DNA of 64,000 nt, taken from positions 806,001 through 870,000 of the forward strand of contig NZ_JARXVJ010000001.1 in the NCBI RefSeq assembly GCF_029892445.1. Direction: 5' to 3'. Shown one piece after another: positions 43,106-52,700 of the stretch. The notes under the pieces were generated by a model. The model was not told the origin of the DNA. It ran no database searches and worked only from the letters and a program-made list of their open reading frames with translations. A program made the translations under genes and the position numbers. Origin of the DNA: Chryseobacterium sp. H1D6B. GTDB lineage: Bacteria; Bacteroidota; Bacteroidia; Flavobacteriales; Weeksellaceae. Position 1 is the first letter of the stretch; every line of letters begins with the position of its first letter.

Positions 43106-44383
43106 TTATTTCTTCAAAGTTTCTTTTAAAACTTTCAATTTCCCGTCAATAGGCTGTTCAATTTTCAAACCTAATATTTCAGCAACTAAAGGATAAACAT
43201 TTACATTCGAAAATTCATCCACAACTACATTATTTTTAAACTCCGGCCCCCAGGCAAAAAATGTCGCTTTCATTTCAGGAACAAGTCTTGGATTATAACC
43301 ATGTTTCCCGACTGATGTTTTCTTTCCTTTTTCCAAAAATATTTTTGGAGCTTTTGGAATGAGAAGAATCTGTCCTATCCTGTTGTACTGATCATCTTTA
43401 GTTCCGAAATGTAAATATTTAGGAAGCCTTTTGTCTAAATACACTTCATAGTCATCTGTTTTACCAGCTTTAAGTTCTTTATAGACCGCTTTAGTTTCTG
43501 CTGAATTTTTCACTACCACTCTCAATAATGTCTGAGAATTATAAAAATCGAACCTCTCTTTATTGAAAAGTACTGCAGGAATTTCTAAAGAGGTTCCGCC
43601 GTCAACTTTTATCATTCCGTGGTCGGAAACGAAAACAAAATTTACGTTTTTCAGTCCTAAATTATTCACTTTTTGAACCAGCTCTCCTATTGCGTTATCA
43701 ATCAGATGAACAGCATCTTCTGTTTCTTTAGATTCCGGCCCGAAGTGGTGTCCGCTTCCATCTACTTCAGGGAAATATAATGAAATAAAATGCGGTCTTT
43801 TATCCATCGGCAGTTTTAACCAATCAATAACTCTATCAACCTTTTCAGAAGGCGTAAATTTCTCATGATAAGGATAATAATAGGTTGGTCTTTTTCCTCC
43901 CGCATCACTTGCAGAGCCCACCCACATTACAGAAGCTGAAACCATACCCTGCTTTTCAGCCAGTCCCCATAATGGAACTCCCCCATACCAGCTTCCATCT
44001 TCAGCATTTTTTTTATCACTCATTGCATAGAACTCTTTTCTCTTGTAATCATAGAAAAAGTTATCAATTAATCCGTGATGAGATGGATATAATCCAGTAA
44101 TCAGACTCCAGTGGTTAGGAAATGTAATACTCGGATAACTTGGGATCATTGCTTTCGCCCGAACTCCTTCATTAGAAAACTTTAAAAGATTTTCTGCGTT
44201 ATATTTTTTAGCGTAATCATAACGGAAGCCGTCCGTTGAGATCATGATCACATAAGGCTTCGTCTGTGCATCAACGCTGTTGTACCTATTAGGAATTATG
44301 ACCTGAGCAGTATCCACCGGCGTTTTCTGTGCAGCCAGTGTTAAAGAAAAAATAAGCAGTAAAAAATACAGTCCTCGCTTCAT
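43106..44383 (-). CDS. Periplasmic nucleotide pyrophosphatase/phosphodiesterase-like enzyme
   Basis: A 425-residue exported enzyme from the ATG at 44383 (MKRGLYFLLLIFSLTLAAQ); an ATG six codons earlier is also possible. It belongs to the alkaline phosphatase superfamily, ENPP type: VIMISTDGFRYDY has the first metal Asp, PSYPSITFPNHWSLITG the nucleophile Thr, SLYFPEVDGSGHHFGP further metal ligands, FVSDHGM the Asp-His pair and GKHGYNPRL the last His. It hydrolyses phosphodiester or pyrophosphate bonds in the periplasm; the exact substrate is unknown. Confidence 0.93.
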   Translation of the reverse strand: MKRGLYFLLLIFSLTLAAQKTPVDTAQVIIPNRYNSVDAQTKPYVIMISTDGFRYDYAKKYNAENLLKFSNEGVRAKAMIPSYPSITFPNHWSLITGLYPSHHGLIDNFFYDYKRKEFYAMSDKKNAEDGSWYGGVPLWGLAEKQGMVSASVMWVGSASDAGGKRPTYYYPYHEKFTPSEKVDRVIDWLKLPMDKRPHFISLYFPEVDGSGHHFGPESKETEDAVHLIDNAIGELVQKVNNLGLKNVNFVFVSDHGMIKVDGGTSLEIPAVLFNKERFDFYNSQTLLRVVVKNSAETKAVYKELKAGKTDDYEVYLDKRLPKYLHFGTKDDQYNRIGQILLIPKAPKIFLEKGKKTSVGKHGYNPRLVPEMKATFFAWGPEFKNNVVVDEFSNVNVYPLVAEILGLKIEQPIDGKLKVLKETLKK

Positions 44384-44471
44384 TATAGAAATTTTCAGCA
44401 AAGTTACTGTGCCAAAATCTCAGATGAAAGTTTCCTGGGTTAAAAAAACATTAAACCTGGTATATTTTAAA

Positions 44472-45332
44472 TTACTGCAGTTCTTGAATTTGAATTTTGT
44501 AAGCCATCTCAAATTGTGAAACCCAATTGTGAAGCCCCATTGCAGTAAGAAACTGGGAAGTGTTTTCAGAAGTATCATCTACATTATTTATCGATACGGC
44601 CTCTCCTTCATTTATTTGTTTTATCGCCCCAAAAAGCTTCGTCCCAATGCCCTTTTTTCTATGGATTTTATCAACAGAAATTTGATGTACTTTTCTTGTC
44701 AGGGGATTGTAAACAGCATATCCTGCAAGCTTTTCTTTTTTATATGCACCTAGAATTACACAGTCTTCATTCATCCGTTCAAGTACCATAACAGAATTCT
44801 GCCACGAGGGTTGAATATCCCAAAAAGACCTGAATTTTTCCCATTGAGGATTTTTCATTTCCTGTATCAGGATATCAGAATCTTTTTCTTTACATTGAAT
44901 ATTTCCTTTGAAACAAAGTAATTTACGGGTAATACTGAAACCTAAGTTAGTATAAGCCCTGACAGCAGGCTGATTCTCCTCAAGAACTTCGAGTGTCAAA
45001 ATATCTGCTTTTCTATCTTGTAATACCGGAAGAATATGATCATACATTTTTCTGACTAATCCTTGGCCGCGATAGTCTGGAATTATTCCTGTACCAGCAT
45101 TATATATAATCCGCTGTCCATCTTCTATTTTTTCAGCATGAAGAATAAAAGAAACCATCTGGCCTGATTGAAAGGCACCCACAGAAAGACTCTTATCAAT
45201 TTTTTCAGTATTGATTTTTGATTTCAACTGTTCCTGTGTTAAATGAAAATGAATCAGATAATCAGAAAAAGAATGATTAAACACTGATAAAAGTTCCTGT
45301 ATGTCAATATTTTCAAGGTTTTTGAATTCCAT
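44472..45332 (-). CDS. Double GNAT-domain acetyltransferase-like protein
   Basis: A 286-residue protein. The first GNAT domain (about 1-140) has IPDYRGQGLVRKMYDHILP and LEVLEENQPAVRAYTNLGF. The second (about 165-286) has ISVDKIHRKKGIGTKLFGAIKQI. Both have recognisable acetyl-CoA loops (RGQGLV and RKKGIG). The first looks the more complete catalytic unit. Substrate unknown. Single-gene unit. Confidence 0.88.
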   Translation of the reverse strand: MEFKNLENIDIQELLSVFNHSFSDYLIHFHLTQEQLKSKINTEKIDKSLSVGAFQSGQMVSFILHAEKIEDGQRIIYNAGTGIIPDYRGQGLVRKMYDHILPVLQDRKADILTLEVLEENQPAVRAYTNLGFSITRKLLCFKGNIQCKEKDSDILIQEMKNPQWEKFRSFWDIQPSWQNSVMVLERMNEDCVILGAYKKEKLAGYAVYNPLTRKVHQISVDKIHRKKGIGTKLFGAIKQINEGEAVSINNVDDTSENTSQFLTAMGLHNWVSQFEMAYKIQIQELQ

Positions 45333-45410
45333 TTATATTATTTTATGAGCGGTTAAAACTATTGAACTAAAAAAGATATCAACAGTATTTTGAATTTCTA
45401 TACAATAAAA

Positions 45411-45440
45411 ATACCTCTATTTTTAGAGGTATAAAAAAAA
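45411..45440 (-). terminator. Terminator of the envelope operon
   Basis: ATACCTCT (45411-45418) pairs exactly with AGAGGTAT (45425-45432); on the minus strand the stem is followed by a short T-rich run. It lies 25 bp after the last gene of the operon. Confidence 0.65.
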
Positions 45441-45456
45441 AATTCTATTTTTTCAC

Positions 45457-46209
45457 TTATTCCTTGATCAATTTTTCGAAAGATAAAGTTCCGTCTTTCA
45501 GCATAATTTCAAAATAGTAACTTCCCGATTTTAGATCAGAAACACTGATATTTTCACCATTAAGTTTTGCAGATTTTACTTTTCTTCCTGCTGCCTCATA
45601 AATGTCAATAGATTTAATTTTATCTGCATTTTTAAAATTAACTGTTTCTTTAGCCGGATTTGGATATAAAATGATTTTTTTACTCTCCGCTGTAATCTCG
45701 GTAGTTCCTAAAGATGCCGTCATATTTAAAGTTGCATATCCTCTATTCCCTCCTCCATGATAGCCGCTTGACAAAGCAGTGGTGGGGCCTTTAGCAAAAA
45801 ATATACTGATATTTCCCGCCGCATTAGGGATAGCCGTATCTCCTGTGCCTCCTGAAAGAGACCTTGTTGCTACCACTGTTCTTATCCCTCCCGAAGCAGT
45901 ATTAGAAGTCTGTGTCCAGTCTTGAACAGCATCAGCAGTAGGTGTAATGCCTATCCCGCTAAAAGTATAATCTCTGTTAGTAGAAGAGTTATAAATAAAC
46001 CCATCTGCTCCACTTGCCATTCCGCTGCTACCAAAACCTATTCCAAGATAAGAGGTATCACTTCCTGTAAGAGTTATTGTCGCTAAAGCAGGCGTTGTAT
46101 CCAACTTTACAGTCATTCCGGTCGACCCCAGACTTACTGTCCCTGAGGAAAACTGCGCTCCAGCAAAACCAGCCAGAGCTAAACTAAATACTAGTAAAAC
46201 TTTTTTCAT
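45457..46209 (-). CDS. DOMON-like secreted protein with T9SS tail
   Basis: A 250-residue exported protein. Signal peptide 1-18 (MKKVLLVFSLALAGFAGA). Residues about 25-165 resemble a DOMON-like beta-sandwich (SYLGIGFGSSG, later FFAKGPTTALSSGYHGGGNRG), a fold that binds haem or sugars. The C-terminal 70 residues start KIILYPNPAKETVNFKN and are a T9SS type A sorting domain. It is the last gene of the operon that also holds a cytochrome c lipoprotein and YceI, which makes a haem or redox role plausible but unproven. Confidence 0.8.
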   Translation of the reverse strand: MKKVLLVFSLALAGFAGAQFSSGTVSLGSTGMTVKLDTTPALATITLTGSDTSYLGIGFGSSGMASGADGFIYNSSTNRDYTFSGIGITPTADAVQDWTQTSNTASGGIRTVVATRSLSGGTGDTAIPNAAGNISIFFAKGPTTALSSGYHGGGNRGYATLNMTASLGTTEITAESKKIILYPNPAKETVNFKNADKIKSIDIYEAAGRKVKSAKLNGENISVSDLKSGSYYFEIMLKDGTLSFEKLIKE

Positions 46210-46213
46210 ATTT

Positions 46214-46741
46214 TTAATTTTTTAAGAGATTGATGATTTCTTTATTGTTTGTCTGCAAAGCGTATTCAAATGGAGTCATTCCCATTGAATCTTTTTTAGA
46301 CTTATCAGCTTTATATCTAAGCAGTAATTCTATTAATTCTTTATTCCCGAATTTCACCGCCCAGAACAACGGTGTAGATCCCGTAGCATCTGGTATATTA
46401 GGATCAGCATTTTTCTTTAATAAATGCTCTGCCAGCTTTTTATTATATTTTACAGAAAGTCCTGCCAAAGCCGTTCCTTCCTGGCTTGTATAATTAATGT
46501 CCTTTACATGATCTATTAAAAAATCGGCTACTTCTACATTCCCTCTGTAGCAGGCCAAAATAAGAGGTGAAAAACCGCTTTCGTTAGTCTGGTTAATAAC
46601 ATCGGGATTCTTTTTCATCTGTTCTTTAACTTCTGCTACCGTTCCGCTTCTTGCAGTATCAAAAATAGATTTTGATTTTTCCTGAGCTGATATCAATGAA
46701 AAGCTCAGAAAAGCACTCAGTAATAAGATTAAATTTTTCAT
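46214..46741 (-). CDS. Exported ankyrin-repeat protein
   Basis: A 175-residue protein with a signal peptide (MKNLILLLSAFLSFSLISAQ) and about four ankyrin repeats: NESGFSPLILACYRGNVEVADFLI, EGTALAGLSVKYNKKLAEHLL, TGSTPLFWAVKFGNKELIELLL and MGMTPFEYALQTNNKEIINLL. Periplasmic ankyrin proteins often accompany catalases and cytochromes. It overlaps the YceI gene by 4 bp and precedes the DOMON-like gene by 4 bp. Confidence 0.9.
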   Translation of the reverse strand: MKNLILLLSAFLSFSLISAQEKSKSIFDTARSGTVAEVKEQMKKNPDVINQTNESGFSPLILACYRGNVEVADFLIDHVKDINYTSQEGTALAGLSVKYNKKLAEHLLKKNADPNIPDATGSTPLFWAVKFGNKELIELLLRYKADKSKKDSMGMTPFEYALQTNNKEIINLLKN

Positions 46742-47283
46742 TGTTTCGACAGTACATAATTATATCCAACATTTACATTTTCTGCTACTTTCTTGGTAAC
46801 CATTTTAGGAATTGTTACATTAAAATCAACAGGTTTTGCTGTAAAGTTTCCCTGCACATAGATCTTTCCATCTTTAGAAGAAATAGAAGCGGTTGAAGAA
46901 ACAGCTTTATCTACCCCATGGAAATTAAGTGTTCCCTGAACGGTATATTTCTGTGGTGATGCAGAGAGTTTAGTTTTGTCGAAATTTAATATCTTGCCTG
47001 TAAAAGTGGCTTTCGGATATTTCGAAGTTTCGGCATAATTTTCATTAAAATGCTCTTCCATCAATTTCACTTTGAAATGGAAATTTTTCACCATGGTAAT
47101 AGAAGCCATATCTCCCGTATCGGTATTGATGACAACCACATTATTGTCGTCCTGTGCATAAATATCTTCAAATAACGGAACAGACGCCTCAAACGTCACT
47201 TTTCCTGTTTTAGAAATATATTTTTGAGCTAAAGCAAAATTGGCAAAAAATACCGAAGCAATAAATAATACTAATTTTTTCAT
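46738..47283 (-). CDS. YceI-family periplasmic lipid-binding protein
   Basis: A 181-residue exported protein. After the signal peptide (1-19), KYISKTGKVTFEASVPLFEDIYA and later YPKATFTGKI and VQGTLNFHGVDKAVS fit the YceI beta-barrel, which in family members binds polyisoprenoid lipids. VNFNVTIPKM-type endings are present. It overlaps the ankyrin gene by 4 bp, so translation is coupled. Confidence 0.92.
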   Translation of the reverse strand: MKKLVLFIASVFFANFALAQKYISKTGKVTFEASVPLFEDIYAQDDNNVVVINTDTGDMASITMVKNFHFKVKLMEEHFNENYAETSKYPKATFTGKILNFDKTKLSASPQKYTVQGTLNFHGVDKAVSSTASISSKDGKIYVQGNFTAKPVDFNVTIPKMVTKKVAENVNVGYNYVLSKQ

Positions 47284-47293
47284 ATCCTTTTTT

Positions 47294-47644
47294 TTAGTTT
47301 TCTACAAGCCCGTCGGCTTTCCATTTGATAAAAACATTAATTTGTGAAGTAGATAAAGATCCGCCTTGCGGCATTTTTTGCGGATCTCCGTTTGGCCTTT
47401 GTATTCTGTCTATGATATTATCAATTCCCGCCTTTACCTGATCATAATTTGTGAACGGTTTATAGGAAGCCGAACCTCCGGGAGAGTGGCATCCAATACA
47501 GTTATTTTCAATAATGGTTTTTATATCTGAATTATATTTTACTTGTTCAGTAATAGGTGTATTATCTGAAATTTCTTCATAGGTTCTGCTTTCACAAGAA
47601 GCTAAAAAAGAGGCTGATGACAGTATGTAAATTAATTTTTTCAT
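47294..47644 (-). CDS. Cytochrome c lipoprotein
   Basis: A 116-residue lipoprotein from the ATG at 47644. The lipobox LASC places the lipid anchor on Cys17. NNCIGCHSPGG is the CxxCH haem-binding motif and KMPQGG probably provides the axial Met. It should be a mono-haem electron carrier at the outer or inner membrane. The gene is one base from the upstream DUF5777 gene and 10 bp from YceI. Confidence 0.92.
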   Translation of the reverse strand: MKKLIYILSSASFLASCESRTYEEISDNTPITEQVKYNSDIKTIIENNCIGCHSPGGSASYKPFTNYDQVKAGIDNIIDRIQRPNGDPQKMPQGGSLSTSQINVFIKWKADGLVEN

Positions 47645-47645
47645 T

Positions 47646-48488
47646 TTAAAAAACTCTATAAAGATTAAATCCAAAGAAAATATGTCCTTTTCCCCAGTCT
47701 CCTGCCGCATTGCTAAGGTAGCCTATGTCTGAATTGAGCTGAGAATTACTAAATAAAAGCTGGAAAACATGTCCCCCCGTTTCTATATCCATGCCTAATG
47801 ATAAAGGATTTTTATAGAAGCTGTGATTATCAAAATTCACAAAGTATTCTGCGTTGATGGATATTCTTTTAGAAATTTTATAGCGTCCTCCCAGACCTGT
47901 CAGGAACTGGTTATTATTTTCTATAGTCGGCTCATAAAGGTTTTTATGAATGTAAGAAGGTGTTAACTGTAAGGAAAAGTTATCATTAAATCTTCTCGAA
48001 ATTAAGGCCTGCGTAAGATAAGAAAGTCTGTCGCCAAATTGAAGATGAGGATAATTATCTTTATCCAAATCCGTATTAACCGCCATTACATTATACCCGA
48101 CGATTTCAACAGGGAAATTATCACTCTGCTTTAGAAGTTTGTATTTAGCCCCAAATTCAAAAGTCTTCATATTGGTTTCCCGAGACAGGCTCAAAGAAAG
48201 GCCGTCTGTAAGCCCGTAAATGACTCCTAGTTTAGTAGAAGCATCATCTAGTCCAAAGAAGTTTTTGAATCCTGTACTCAGATCACCAAAACGGTGGGCA
48301 ACAACAATGTACCATTCATTTTTTGCAGTAAGCTTTGTAGATTGCGCCGTGACCACTTGAAGCCCTTTAAAGGCAGGCTGTGAAATTTCGCTGGTTGTTT
48401 TAATAGTGTCAATATCTTTCAGCAGATCCTCCTGAGAGTAGGCAATACCTGAAGATAATATTGACAAAAATAATAGAGTTTTTGTCAT
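47646..48488 (-). CDS. DUF5777 outer-membrane beta-barrel protein
   Basis: A 280-residue exported protein. Signal peptide 1-18. WYIVVAHRFGDLSTGFKNFFGLDDASTKLGVIYGLTDGLSLSLSR is the DUF5777 hallmark, and the rest is alternating beta-strands ending FFGFNLYRVF, an outer-membrane insertion signal. First gene of the operon with cytochrome c, YceI, ankyrin and DOMON-like genes. A 10-bp inverted repeat spans its start codon and a Crp-type site lies about 60 bp upstream. Function unknown. Confidence 0.92.
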   Translation of the reverse strand: MTKTLLFLSILSSGIAYSQEDLLKDIDTIKTTSEISQPAFKGLQVVTAQSTKLTAKNEWYIVVAHRFGDLSTGFKNFFGLDDASTKLGVIYGLTDGLSLSLSRETNMKTFEFGAKYKLLKQSDNFPVEIVGYNVMAVNTDLDKDNYPHLQFGDRLSYLTQALISRRFNDNFSLQLTPSYIHKNLYEPTIENNNQFLTGLGGRYKISKRISINAEYFVNFDNHSFYKNPLSLGMDIETGGHVFQLLFSNSQLNSDIGYLSNAAGDWGKGHIFFGFNLYRVF

Positions 48489-48519
48489 ACAAATTTTTAA
48501 TAAATATTAGTATGACAAA
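48481..48519 (-). promoter_or_regulatory. Inverted repeat spanning the DUF5777 start codon
   Basis: TTTGTCATAC (48481-48490) and GTATGACAAA (48510-48519) are exact inverted repeats, 19 nt apart. The start codon (48486-48488) lies in one arm. In RNA the arms would pair and hide the start. Alternatively it is a protein operator. It is not a Crp-type site because of its spacing. Confidence 0.5.
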
Positions 48520-48545
48520 CTTATAGAGTTATGATTTCAAAATTG

Positions 48546-48561
48546 TGTGATAAAAGTCACC
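48546..48561. promoter_or_regulatory. Crp/Fnr-type binding site
   Basis: TGTGA-N6-TCACC matches the Crp consensus TGTGA-N6-TCACA at nine of ten positions. It is 58-73 bp upstream of the DUF5777 start codon and 42 bp past the stop of the Crp/Fnr gene. The location fits activation of the five-gene operon by the neighbouring regulator. Confidence 0.65.
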
Positions 48562-48602
48562 GAACAAATAGTTTTTATCAATTATAATATTAAACATTTT
48601 TA

Positions 48603-49253
48603 TTAGAACAATCTAACATTGGCAGTTGTTAAAATTCCTATCCCTTCTTTATTTTGAAAAATTTCGCCTTCATTTTCTATTTTTTTCAGCACTCTGCTTA
48701 CCACTTCTCTAGAAGTCCCGAGATTGTTAGCAATTTCTTTATGAGTCAATTTGATAGGATTATTTCCTGTTAAAGAAATTTGCTGTTTAATATAACTCAG
48801 CACTCTTTTATCCAGCCTATGAAATACTGCTTCATTCACCATATTCATGACATCAGAAAAGCGTTTATCATATTCATGGTAAAAAAGCCTGTTGATTTCA
48901 GGAAATCGGATCAGCCAGTCGTGGATAACAGCAACAGGTACCAGCAGTACTTCTGATTCTTCTTCAGTGACAGCATAAATCTTGCTTACATAATCACTGA
49001 AAATAGAAGAAAAGGTCATCGGACAGCTCTCATTGGGCCTTACATAATAGTATATTAGGTCTCGGCCGTCGTTCAGTGTATAAACTTTTACAGACCCTTT
49101 TATTAAAAAAGGAATGTGTTTTACCTTCTGCCCCTCTCTCATTATTTCGGTCTTAGCACTTATTTTACTTATAGCCGCATGCTTTTGGATTTCAATTGAG
49201 AAATCATCACCTAAAAACCCAAATTTATCAAGAATAAATTGACTATTTATCAT
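48603..49253 (-). CDS. Crp/Fnr-family transcriptional regulator
   Basis: A 216-residue regulator from the ATG at 49253 (MINSQFILDKFGFLG); the open frame extends to 49364 but that part is hydrophobic and not family-like. Residues about 20-135 are a cyclic-nucleotide-binding-like domain (IMREGQKVKHIPFLIKGSVKVY). The HTH is near 165-205 (LTHKEIANNLGTSREVVSRVLKKIENEG). The iron-sulfur cysteines of true Fnr are not present in the N-terminus, so it is not an Fnr oxygen sensor of the E. coli type. It lies directly upstream of the DUF5777 operon. Confidence 0.93.
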   Translation of the reverse strand: MINSQFILDKFGFLGDDFSIEIQKHAAISKISAKTEIMREGQKVKHIPFLIKGSVKVYTLNDGRDLIYYYVRPNESCPMTFSSIFSDYVSKIYAVTEEESEVLLVPVAVIHDWLIRFPEINRLFYHEYDKRFSDVMNMVNEAVFHRLDKRVLSYIKQQISLTGNNPIKLTHKEIANNLGTSREVVSRVLKKIENEGEIFQNKEGIGILTTANVRLF

Positions 49254-49354
49254 ATATATTAAACAAAACTTAAAAAGCAAATATATACAATGAATCTTTG
49301 ATATGGTATTAAACTTTATTATAGTTACTAAAAAAATAAAATTTATAACAAAAA

Positions 49355-49380
49355 AATGCCTCAATACATTGAGGCATTCT
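49355..49380. terminator. Terminator after DUF3467
   Basis: AATGCCTCA (49355-49363) pairs exactly with TGAGGCATT (49370-49378). On the minus strand a T-run follows. It ends the DUF3467 transcript. Confidence 0.8.
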
Positions 49381-49400
49381 GATTTATTTTGAGAAAAATC

Positions 49401-49709
49401 TTACGCTTGAACGTTGTTCGCTCCTAATACGAAAGGCTCAACTTCTTTGATTTCTCCAAACTGCTGCTCGTAGTTAGCGATGTTCTGCTGAAGAGCTGTT
49501 AAAACTCTCTTAGCGTGAAGTGGAGCAAGAATGATTCTTGATCTTACTTTCGCTTGTTGAACACCCGGCATTAATTGGATGAAATCTACAACGAATTCAG
49601 ATGGAGAGTGGTTTACCAATGCTAAATTAGCATATACACCTGCAGCTACCATTTCGTTTAATTCGATGTTGATGTTTCCGTCTTGAGGGTTTTGATTTTG
49701 ATTGTCCAT
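49401..49709 (-). CDS. DUF3467 family protein
   Basis: A 102-residue cytoplasmic protein. NIELNEMVAAGVYANLALVNHSPSEFVVDFIQLMPG and ARIILAPLHAKRVLTALQQNI are the DUF3467 core, found in many bacteria and not assigned a function. It lies after rpoC on the same strand, 85 bp away with the rpoC terminator between them. Genes of this family often follow rpoC in Bacteroidota. Confidence 0.92.
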   Translation of the reverse strand: MDNQNQNPQDGNINIELNEMVAAGVYANLALVNHSPSEFVVDFIQLMPGVQQAKVRSRIILAPLHAKRVLTALQQNIANYEQQFGEIKEVEPFVLGANNVQA

Positions 49710-49734
49710 GTTTTCTTTAAATATTTTTTGTTTA

Positions 49735-49785
49735 AAAAGTTTCAGGCCTCTAATTTAAAATTTAAACTTGAATCCTGAAACTTTT
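49735..49785 (-). terminator. Probable rpoC terminator
   Basis: AAAAGTTTCAGG (49735-49746) pairs exactly with CCTGAAACTTTT (49774-49785). The 27-nt loop is AT-rich. It lies just after the rpoC stop codon, with a T-run on the minus strand. Confidence 0.65.
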
Positions 49786-49794
49786 ATATCCATT

Positions 49795-52700
49795 TTAGTT
49801 AATATCTTCGAATTCTTTTTTAGAACCCACAATTACATTCTGATAGTCTTTAAGACCTGTACCTGCAGGAATTCTGTGACCTACAATTACGTTTTCTTTT
49901 AGACCACCAAGATAATCTACTTTACCAGCAACTGCTGCTTCGTTAAGAACCTTAGTTGTTTCCTGGAATGAAGCTGCGGACATGAATGACTTAGTTTGAA
50001 GAGCTGCTCTTGTAATTCCTTGCAATACAGGCGTTGCTGTTGCAGGAAGTGCTTCTCTTACTTCTACTAAGTTTTGATCTTCACGTTTCAGCTTAGAGTT
50101 TTCGTCTCTTAATTCTCTTGCTGTAATCATCTGACCTGGTTTGAATTCTTTAGAATCACCAGCTTCAGTAACTACTTTAAGACCGAATACTCTATTATTT
50201 TCTTCTAAGAAGTCAAATTTATGTTCTAAAGCTCCTTCAAGGAATTGAGTATCACCTCCATCAACGATTGATACTTTTGTCATCATCTGTCTTACAATGA
50301 TTTCAAAGTGCTTATCATCAATTTTCACCCCTTGTAGACGGTAAACTTCCTGAATTTCATTTACTAGATATTCCTGAACCGCAGTTGGACCTTTGATTCT
50401 TAAGATATCATCTGGTGTAATAGAACCATCTGAAAGCGGAGAACCTGCTCTTACGAAGTCATTTTCCTGAACCAAGATCTGGTTCGAAAGTTTTACTAAG
50501 TAAATTTTTCTTTCTCCTGTTTTAGCTTCTACAATAAGTTCACGGTTACCTCTTTTAATTTTTCCGTAAGAAACTACACCATCGATTTCTGTAACAACCG
50601 CTGGGTTTGAAGGGTTTCTTGCTTCGAATAATTCTGTAACTCTTGGAAGACCCCCTGTAATATCCCCTGCTTTTGCAGATTTTCTTGGAATCTTAATTAA
50701 AACTTTACCAGCCTTAATTTTCTCACCATCGTTAACCATTAAGTGGGCTCCTACCGGTAAGTTATAAGCTTTTTGCTCAACTCCTTTAGAATCCACAACT
50801 TTTAATGTAGGTACAGCTTTCTTATTTCTAGATTCAGAGATTACTTTCTCTTCGAAACCTGTCTGCTCATCAATTTCCAACTGGAATGAAATACCTTGGA
50901 TAATATCTTCGTATTCTACCTTACCGGCAGTTTCAGCAATAATTACCGCGTTATATGGATCCCATCTACAGATGACATCTCCTTTCTTCACTTTATCACC
51001 AGGCTTCACAGCTAATACTGAACCATAAGGAACAATAGCTATCATCAATGGTGTTCTTGTTTCGTTATCAGCAACCAATCTAAATTCAGTAGAACGAGAC
51101 ACTACTACCTCAGCAGTCTTTCCGCTTTCATCTTCAGAAGTAATTGTTCTTACTTCATCCATTTCAACGATTCCGTCTCTTCTTGCTACAATTGAAGGAT
51201 TTTCTGATACGTTACCTGCAGTACCCCCTTGGTGGAAAGTTCTCAGTGTTAACTGAGTACCTGGTTCCCCAATAGATTGTGCTCCAATTACACCTACTGC
51301 TTCACCCATGTGAATTACTTTACCTGTTGCTAAGTTTCTACCGTAACATTTAGCACAGATCCCTTTTTTAGTTTCACAAGTTAATGGTGAACGAACTTCT
51401 ACAGCCTCTAATCCAGTCTGCTCGATTCTTTTAGCCAGCTGTTCGTTGATCACTTGGTCAGCATGAGCAATTAACTCATCTGTTTCAGGATCATAGATAT
51501 TATGAAGAGATACTCTACCTAAAATTCTTTCAGAGATTTTTTCAACGATCTCGTCATTTTTCTTCAAGGCAGTAACTTCTGTTCCTCTTAAAGTACCACA
51601 ATCTGCTTCAGTAATGATAACATCTTGTGCAACGTCTACCAATCTTCTCGTTAAGTAACCTGCATCGGCAGTCTTAAGAGCGGTATCCGCAAGACCTTTA
51701 CGAGCACCGTGAGTAGAGATAAAGTACTCAAGGATCGAAAGACCTTCTTTAAAGTTTGCTAGAATCGGGTTTTCAATGATCTCCGCACCAGTAGAACCGG
51801 CTTTCTGCGGTTTTGCCATCAAACCTCTCATCCCTGATAACTGACGGATCTGTTCTTTAGAACCCCTCGCACCAGAATCAAGCATCATATATACAGAGTT
51901 GAATCCACCTTGATCGGTTTTCATTCTGCTCATGATCATTTCAGTTAATCCAGCATTGGTATTTGTCCAAACGTCAATTACCTGGTTGTAACGTTCTGTA
52001 TCTGTAATAAGACCCATGTTATAGTTGGCTCTAATTTCATCTACCGTTTCAATTGCTGAAGCAACCATTTGCTTCTTCTCAACAGGAACTACAATATCCC
52101 CAAGTGAGAATGAAAGACCTCCTTTGAATGCGTTTGAGTATCCTAAGTCTTTCATTGCATCCAAGAACTTCACTGTTGTAGGGAAGTCTGTATCTGCAAG
52201 AATTTTACCGATAACATTTCTTAATGACTTTTTAGTTAAAAGTTCATTAATATATCCTGACTGTTTAGGTACAATTTGGTTGAATAGAATTCTTCCAACT
52301 GTAGTTTCGATTAATCTAATGACTAATTCTCCTTCTTCTTTAACCGGAAGTCTACATCTTACTTTAGCATTTAAAGAGACTTTTCCTTCAGCATAAGCAA
52401 TTTCTGCTTCTTCTGGAGAATAGAATGCCAGTCCTTCACCTAATACTTTCATATCATCTGTAGAACTAAGCTCTTTGGTCATGAAATAAAGACCAAGAAC
52501 CATGTCCTGAGATGGTACTGTAATTGGAGAACCGTTTGCCGGGTTCAAGATATTTTGAGAACCTAACATCAATAACTGAGCTTCCAAAATCGCTTCCGGA
52601 CCTAATGGTAAGTGTACCGCCATCTGGTCACCATCGAAATCGGCGTTGAATGCCGTCGTTACTAATGGGTGTAATTGAATTGCTTTTCCTTCGATCATTT

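Noticed and set aside
48546..48561. True Fnr regulation by oxygen
   Set aside because: The adjacent regulator lacks the N-terminal iron-sulfur cysteines, and TGTGA-N6-TCACC is Crp-like; the signal is undetermined.
52025..52396. Long plus-strand frames opposite rpoB and rpoC
   Set aside because: Typical antisense frames of highly expressed genes with biased codons; no family match.
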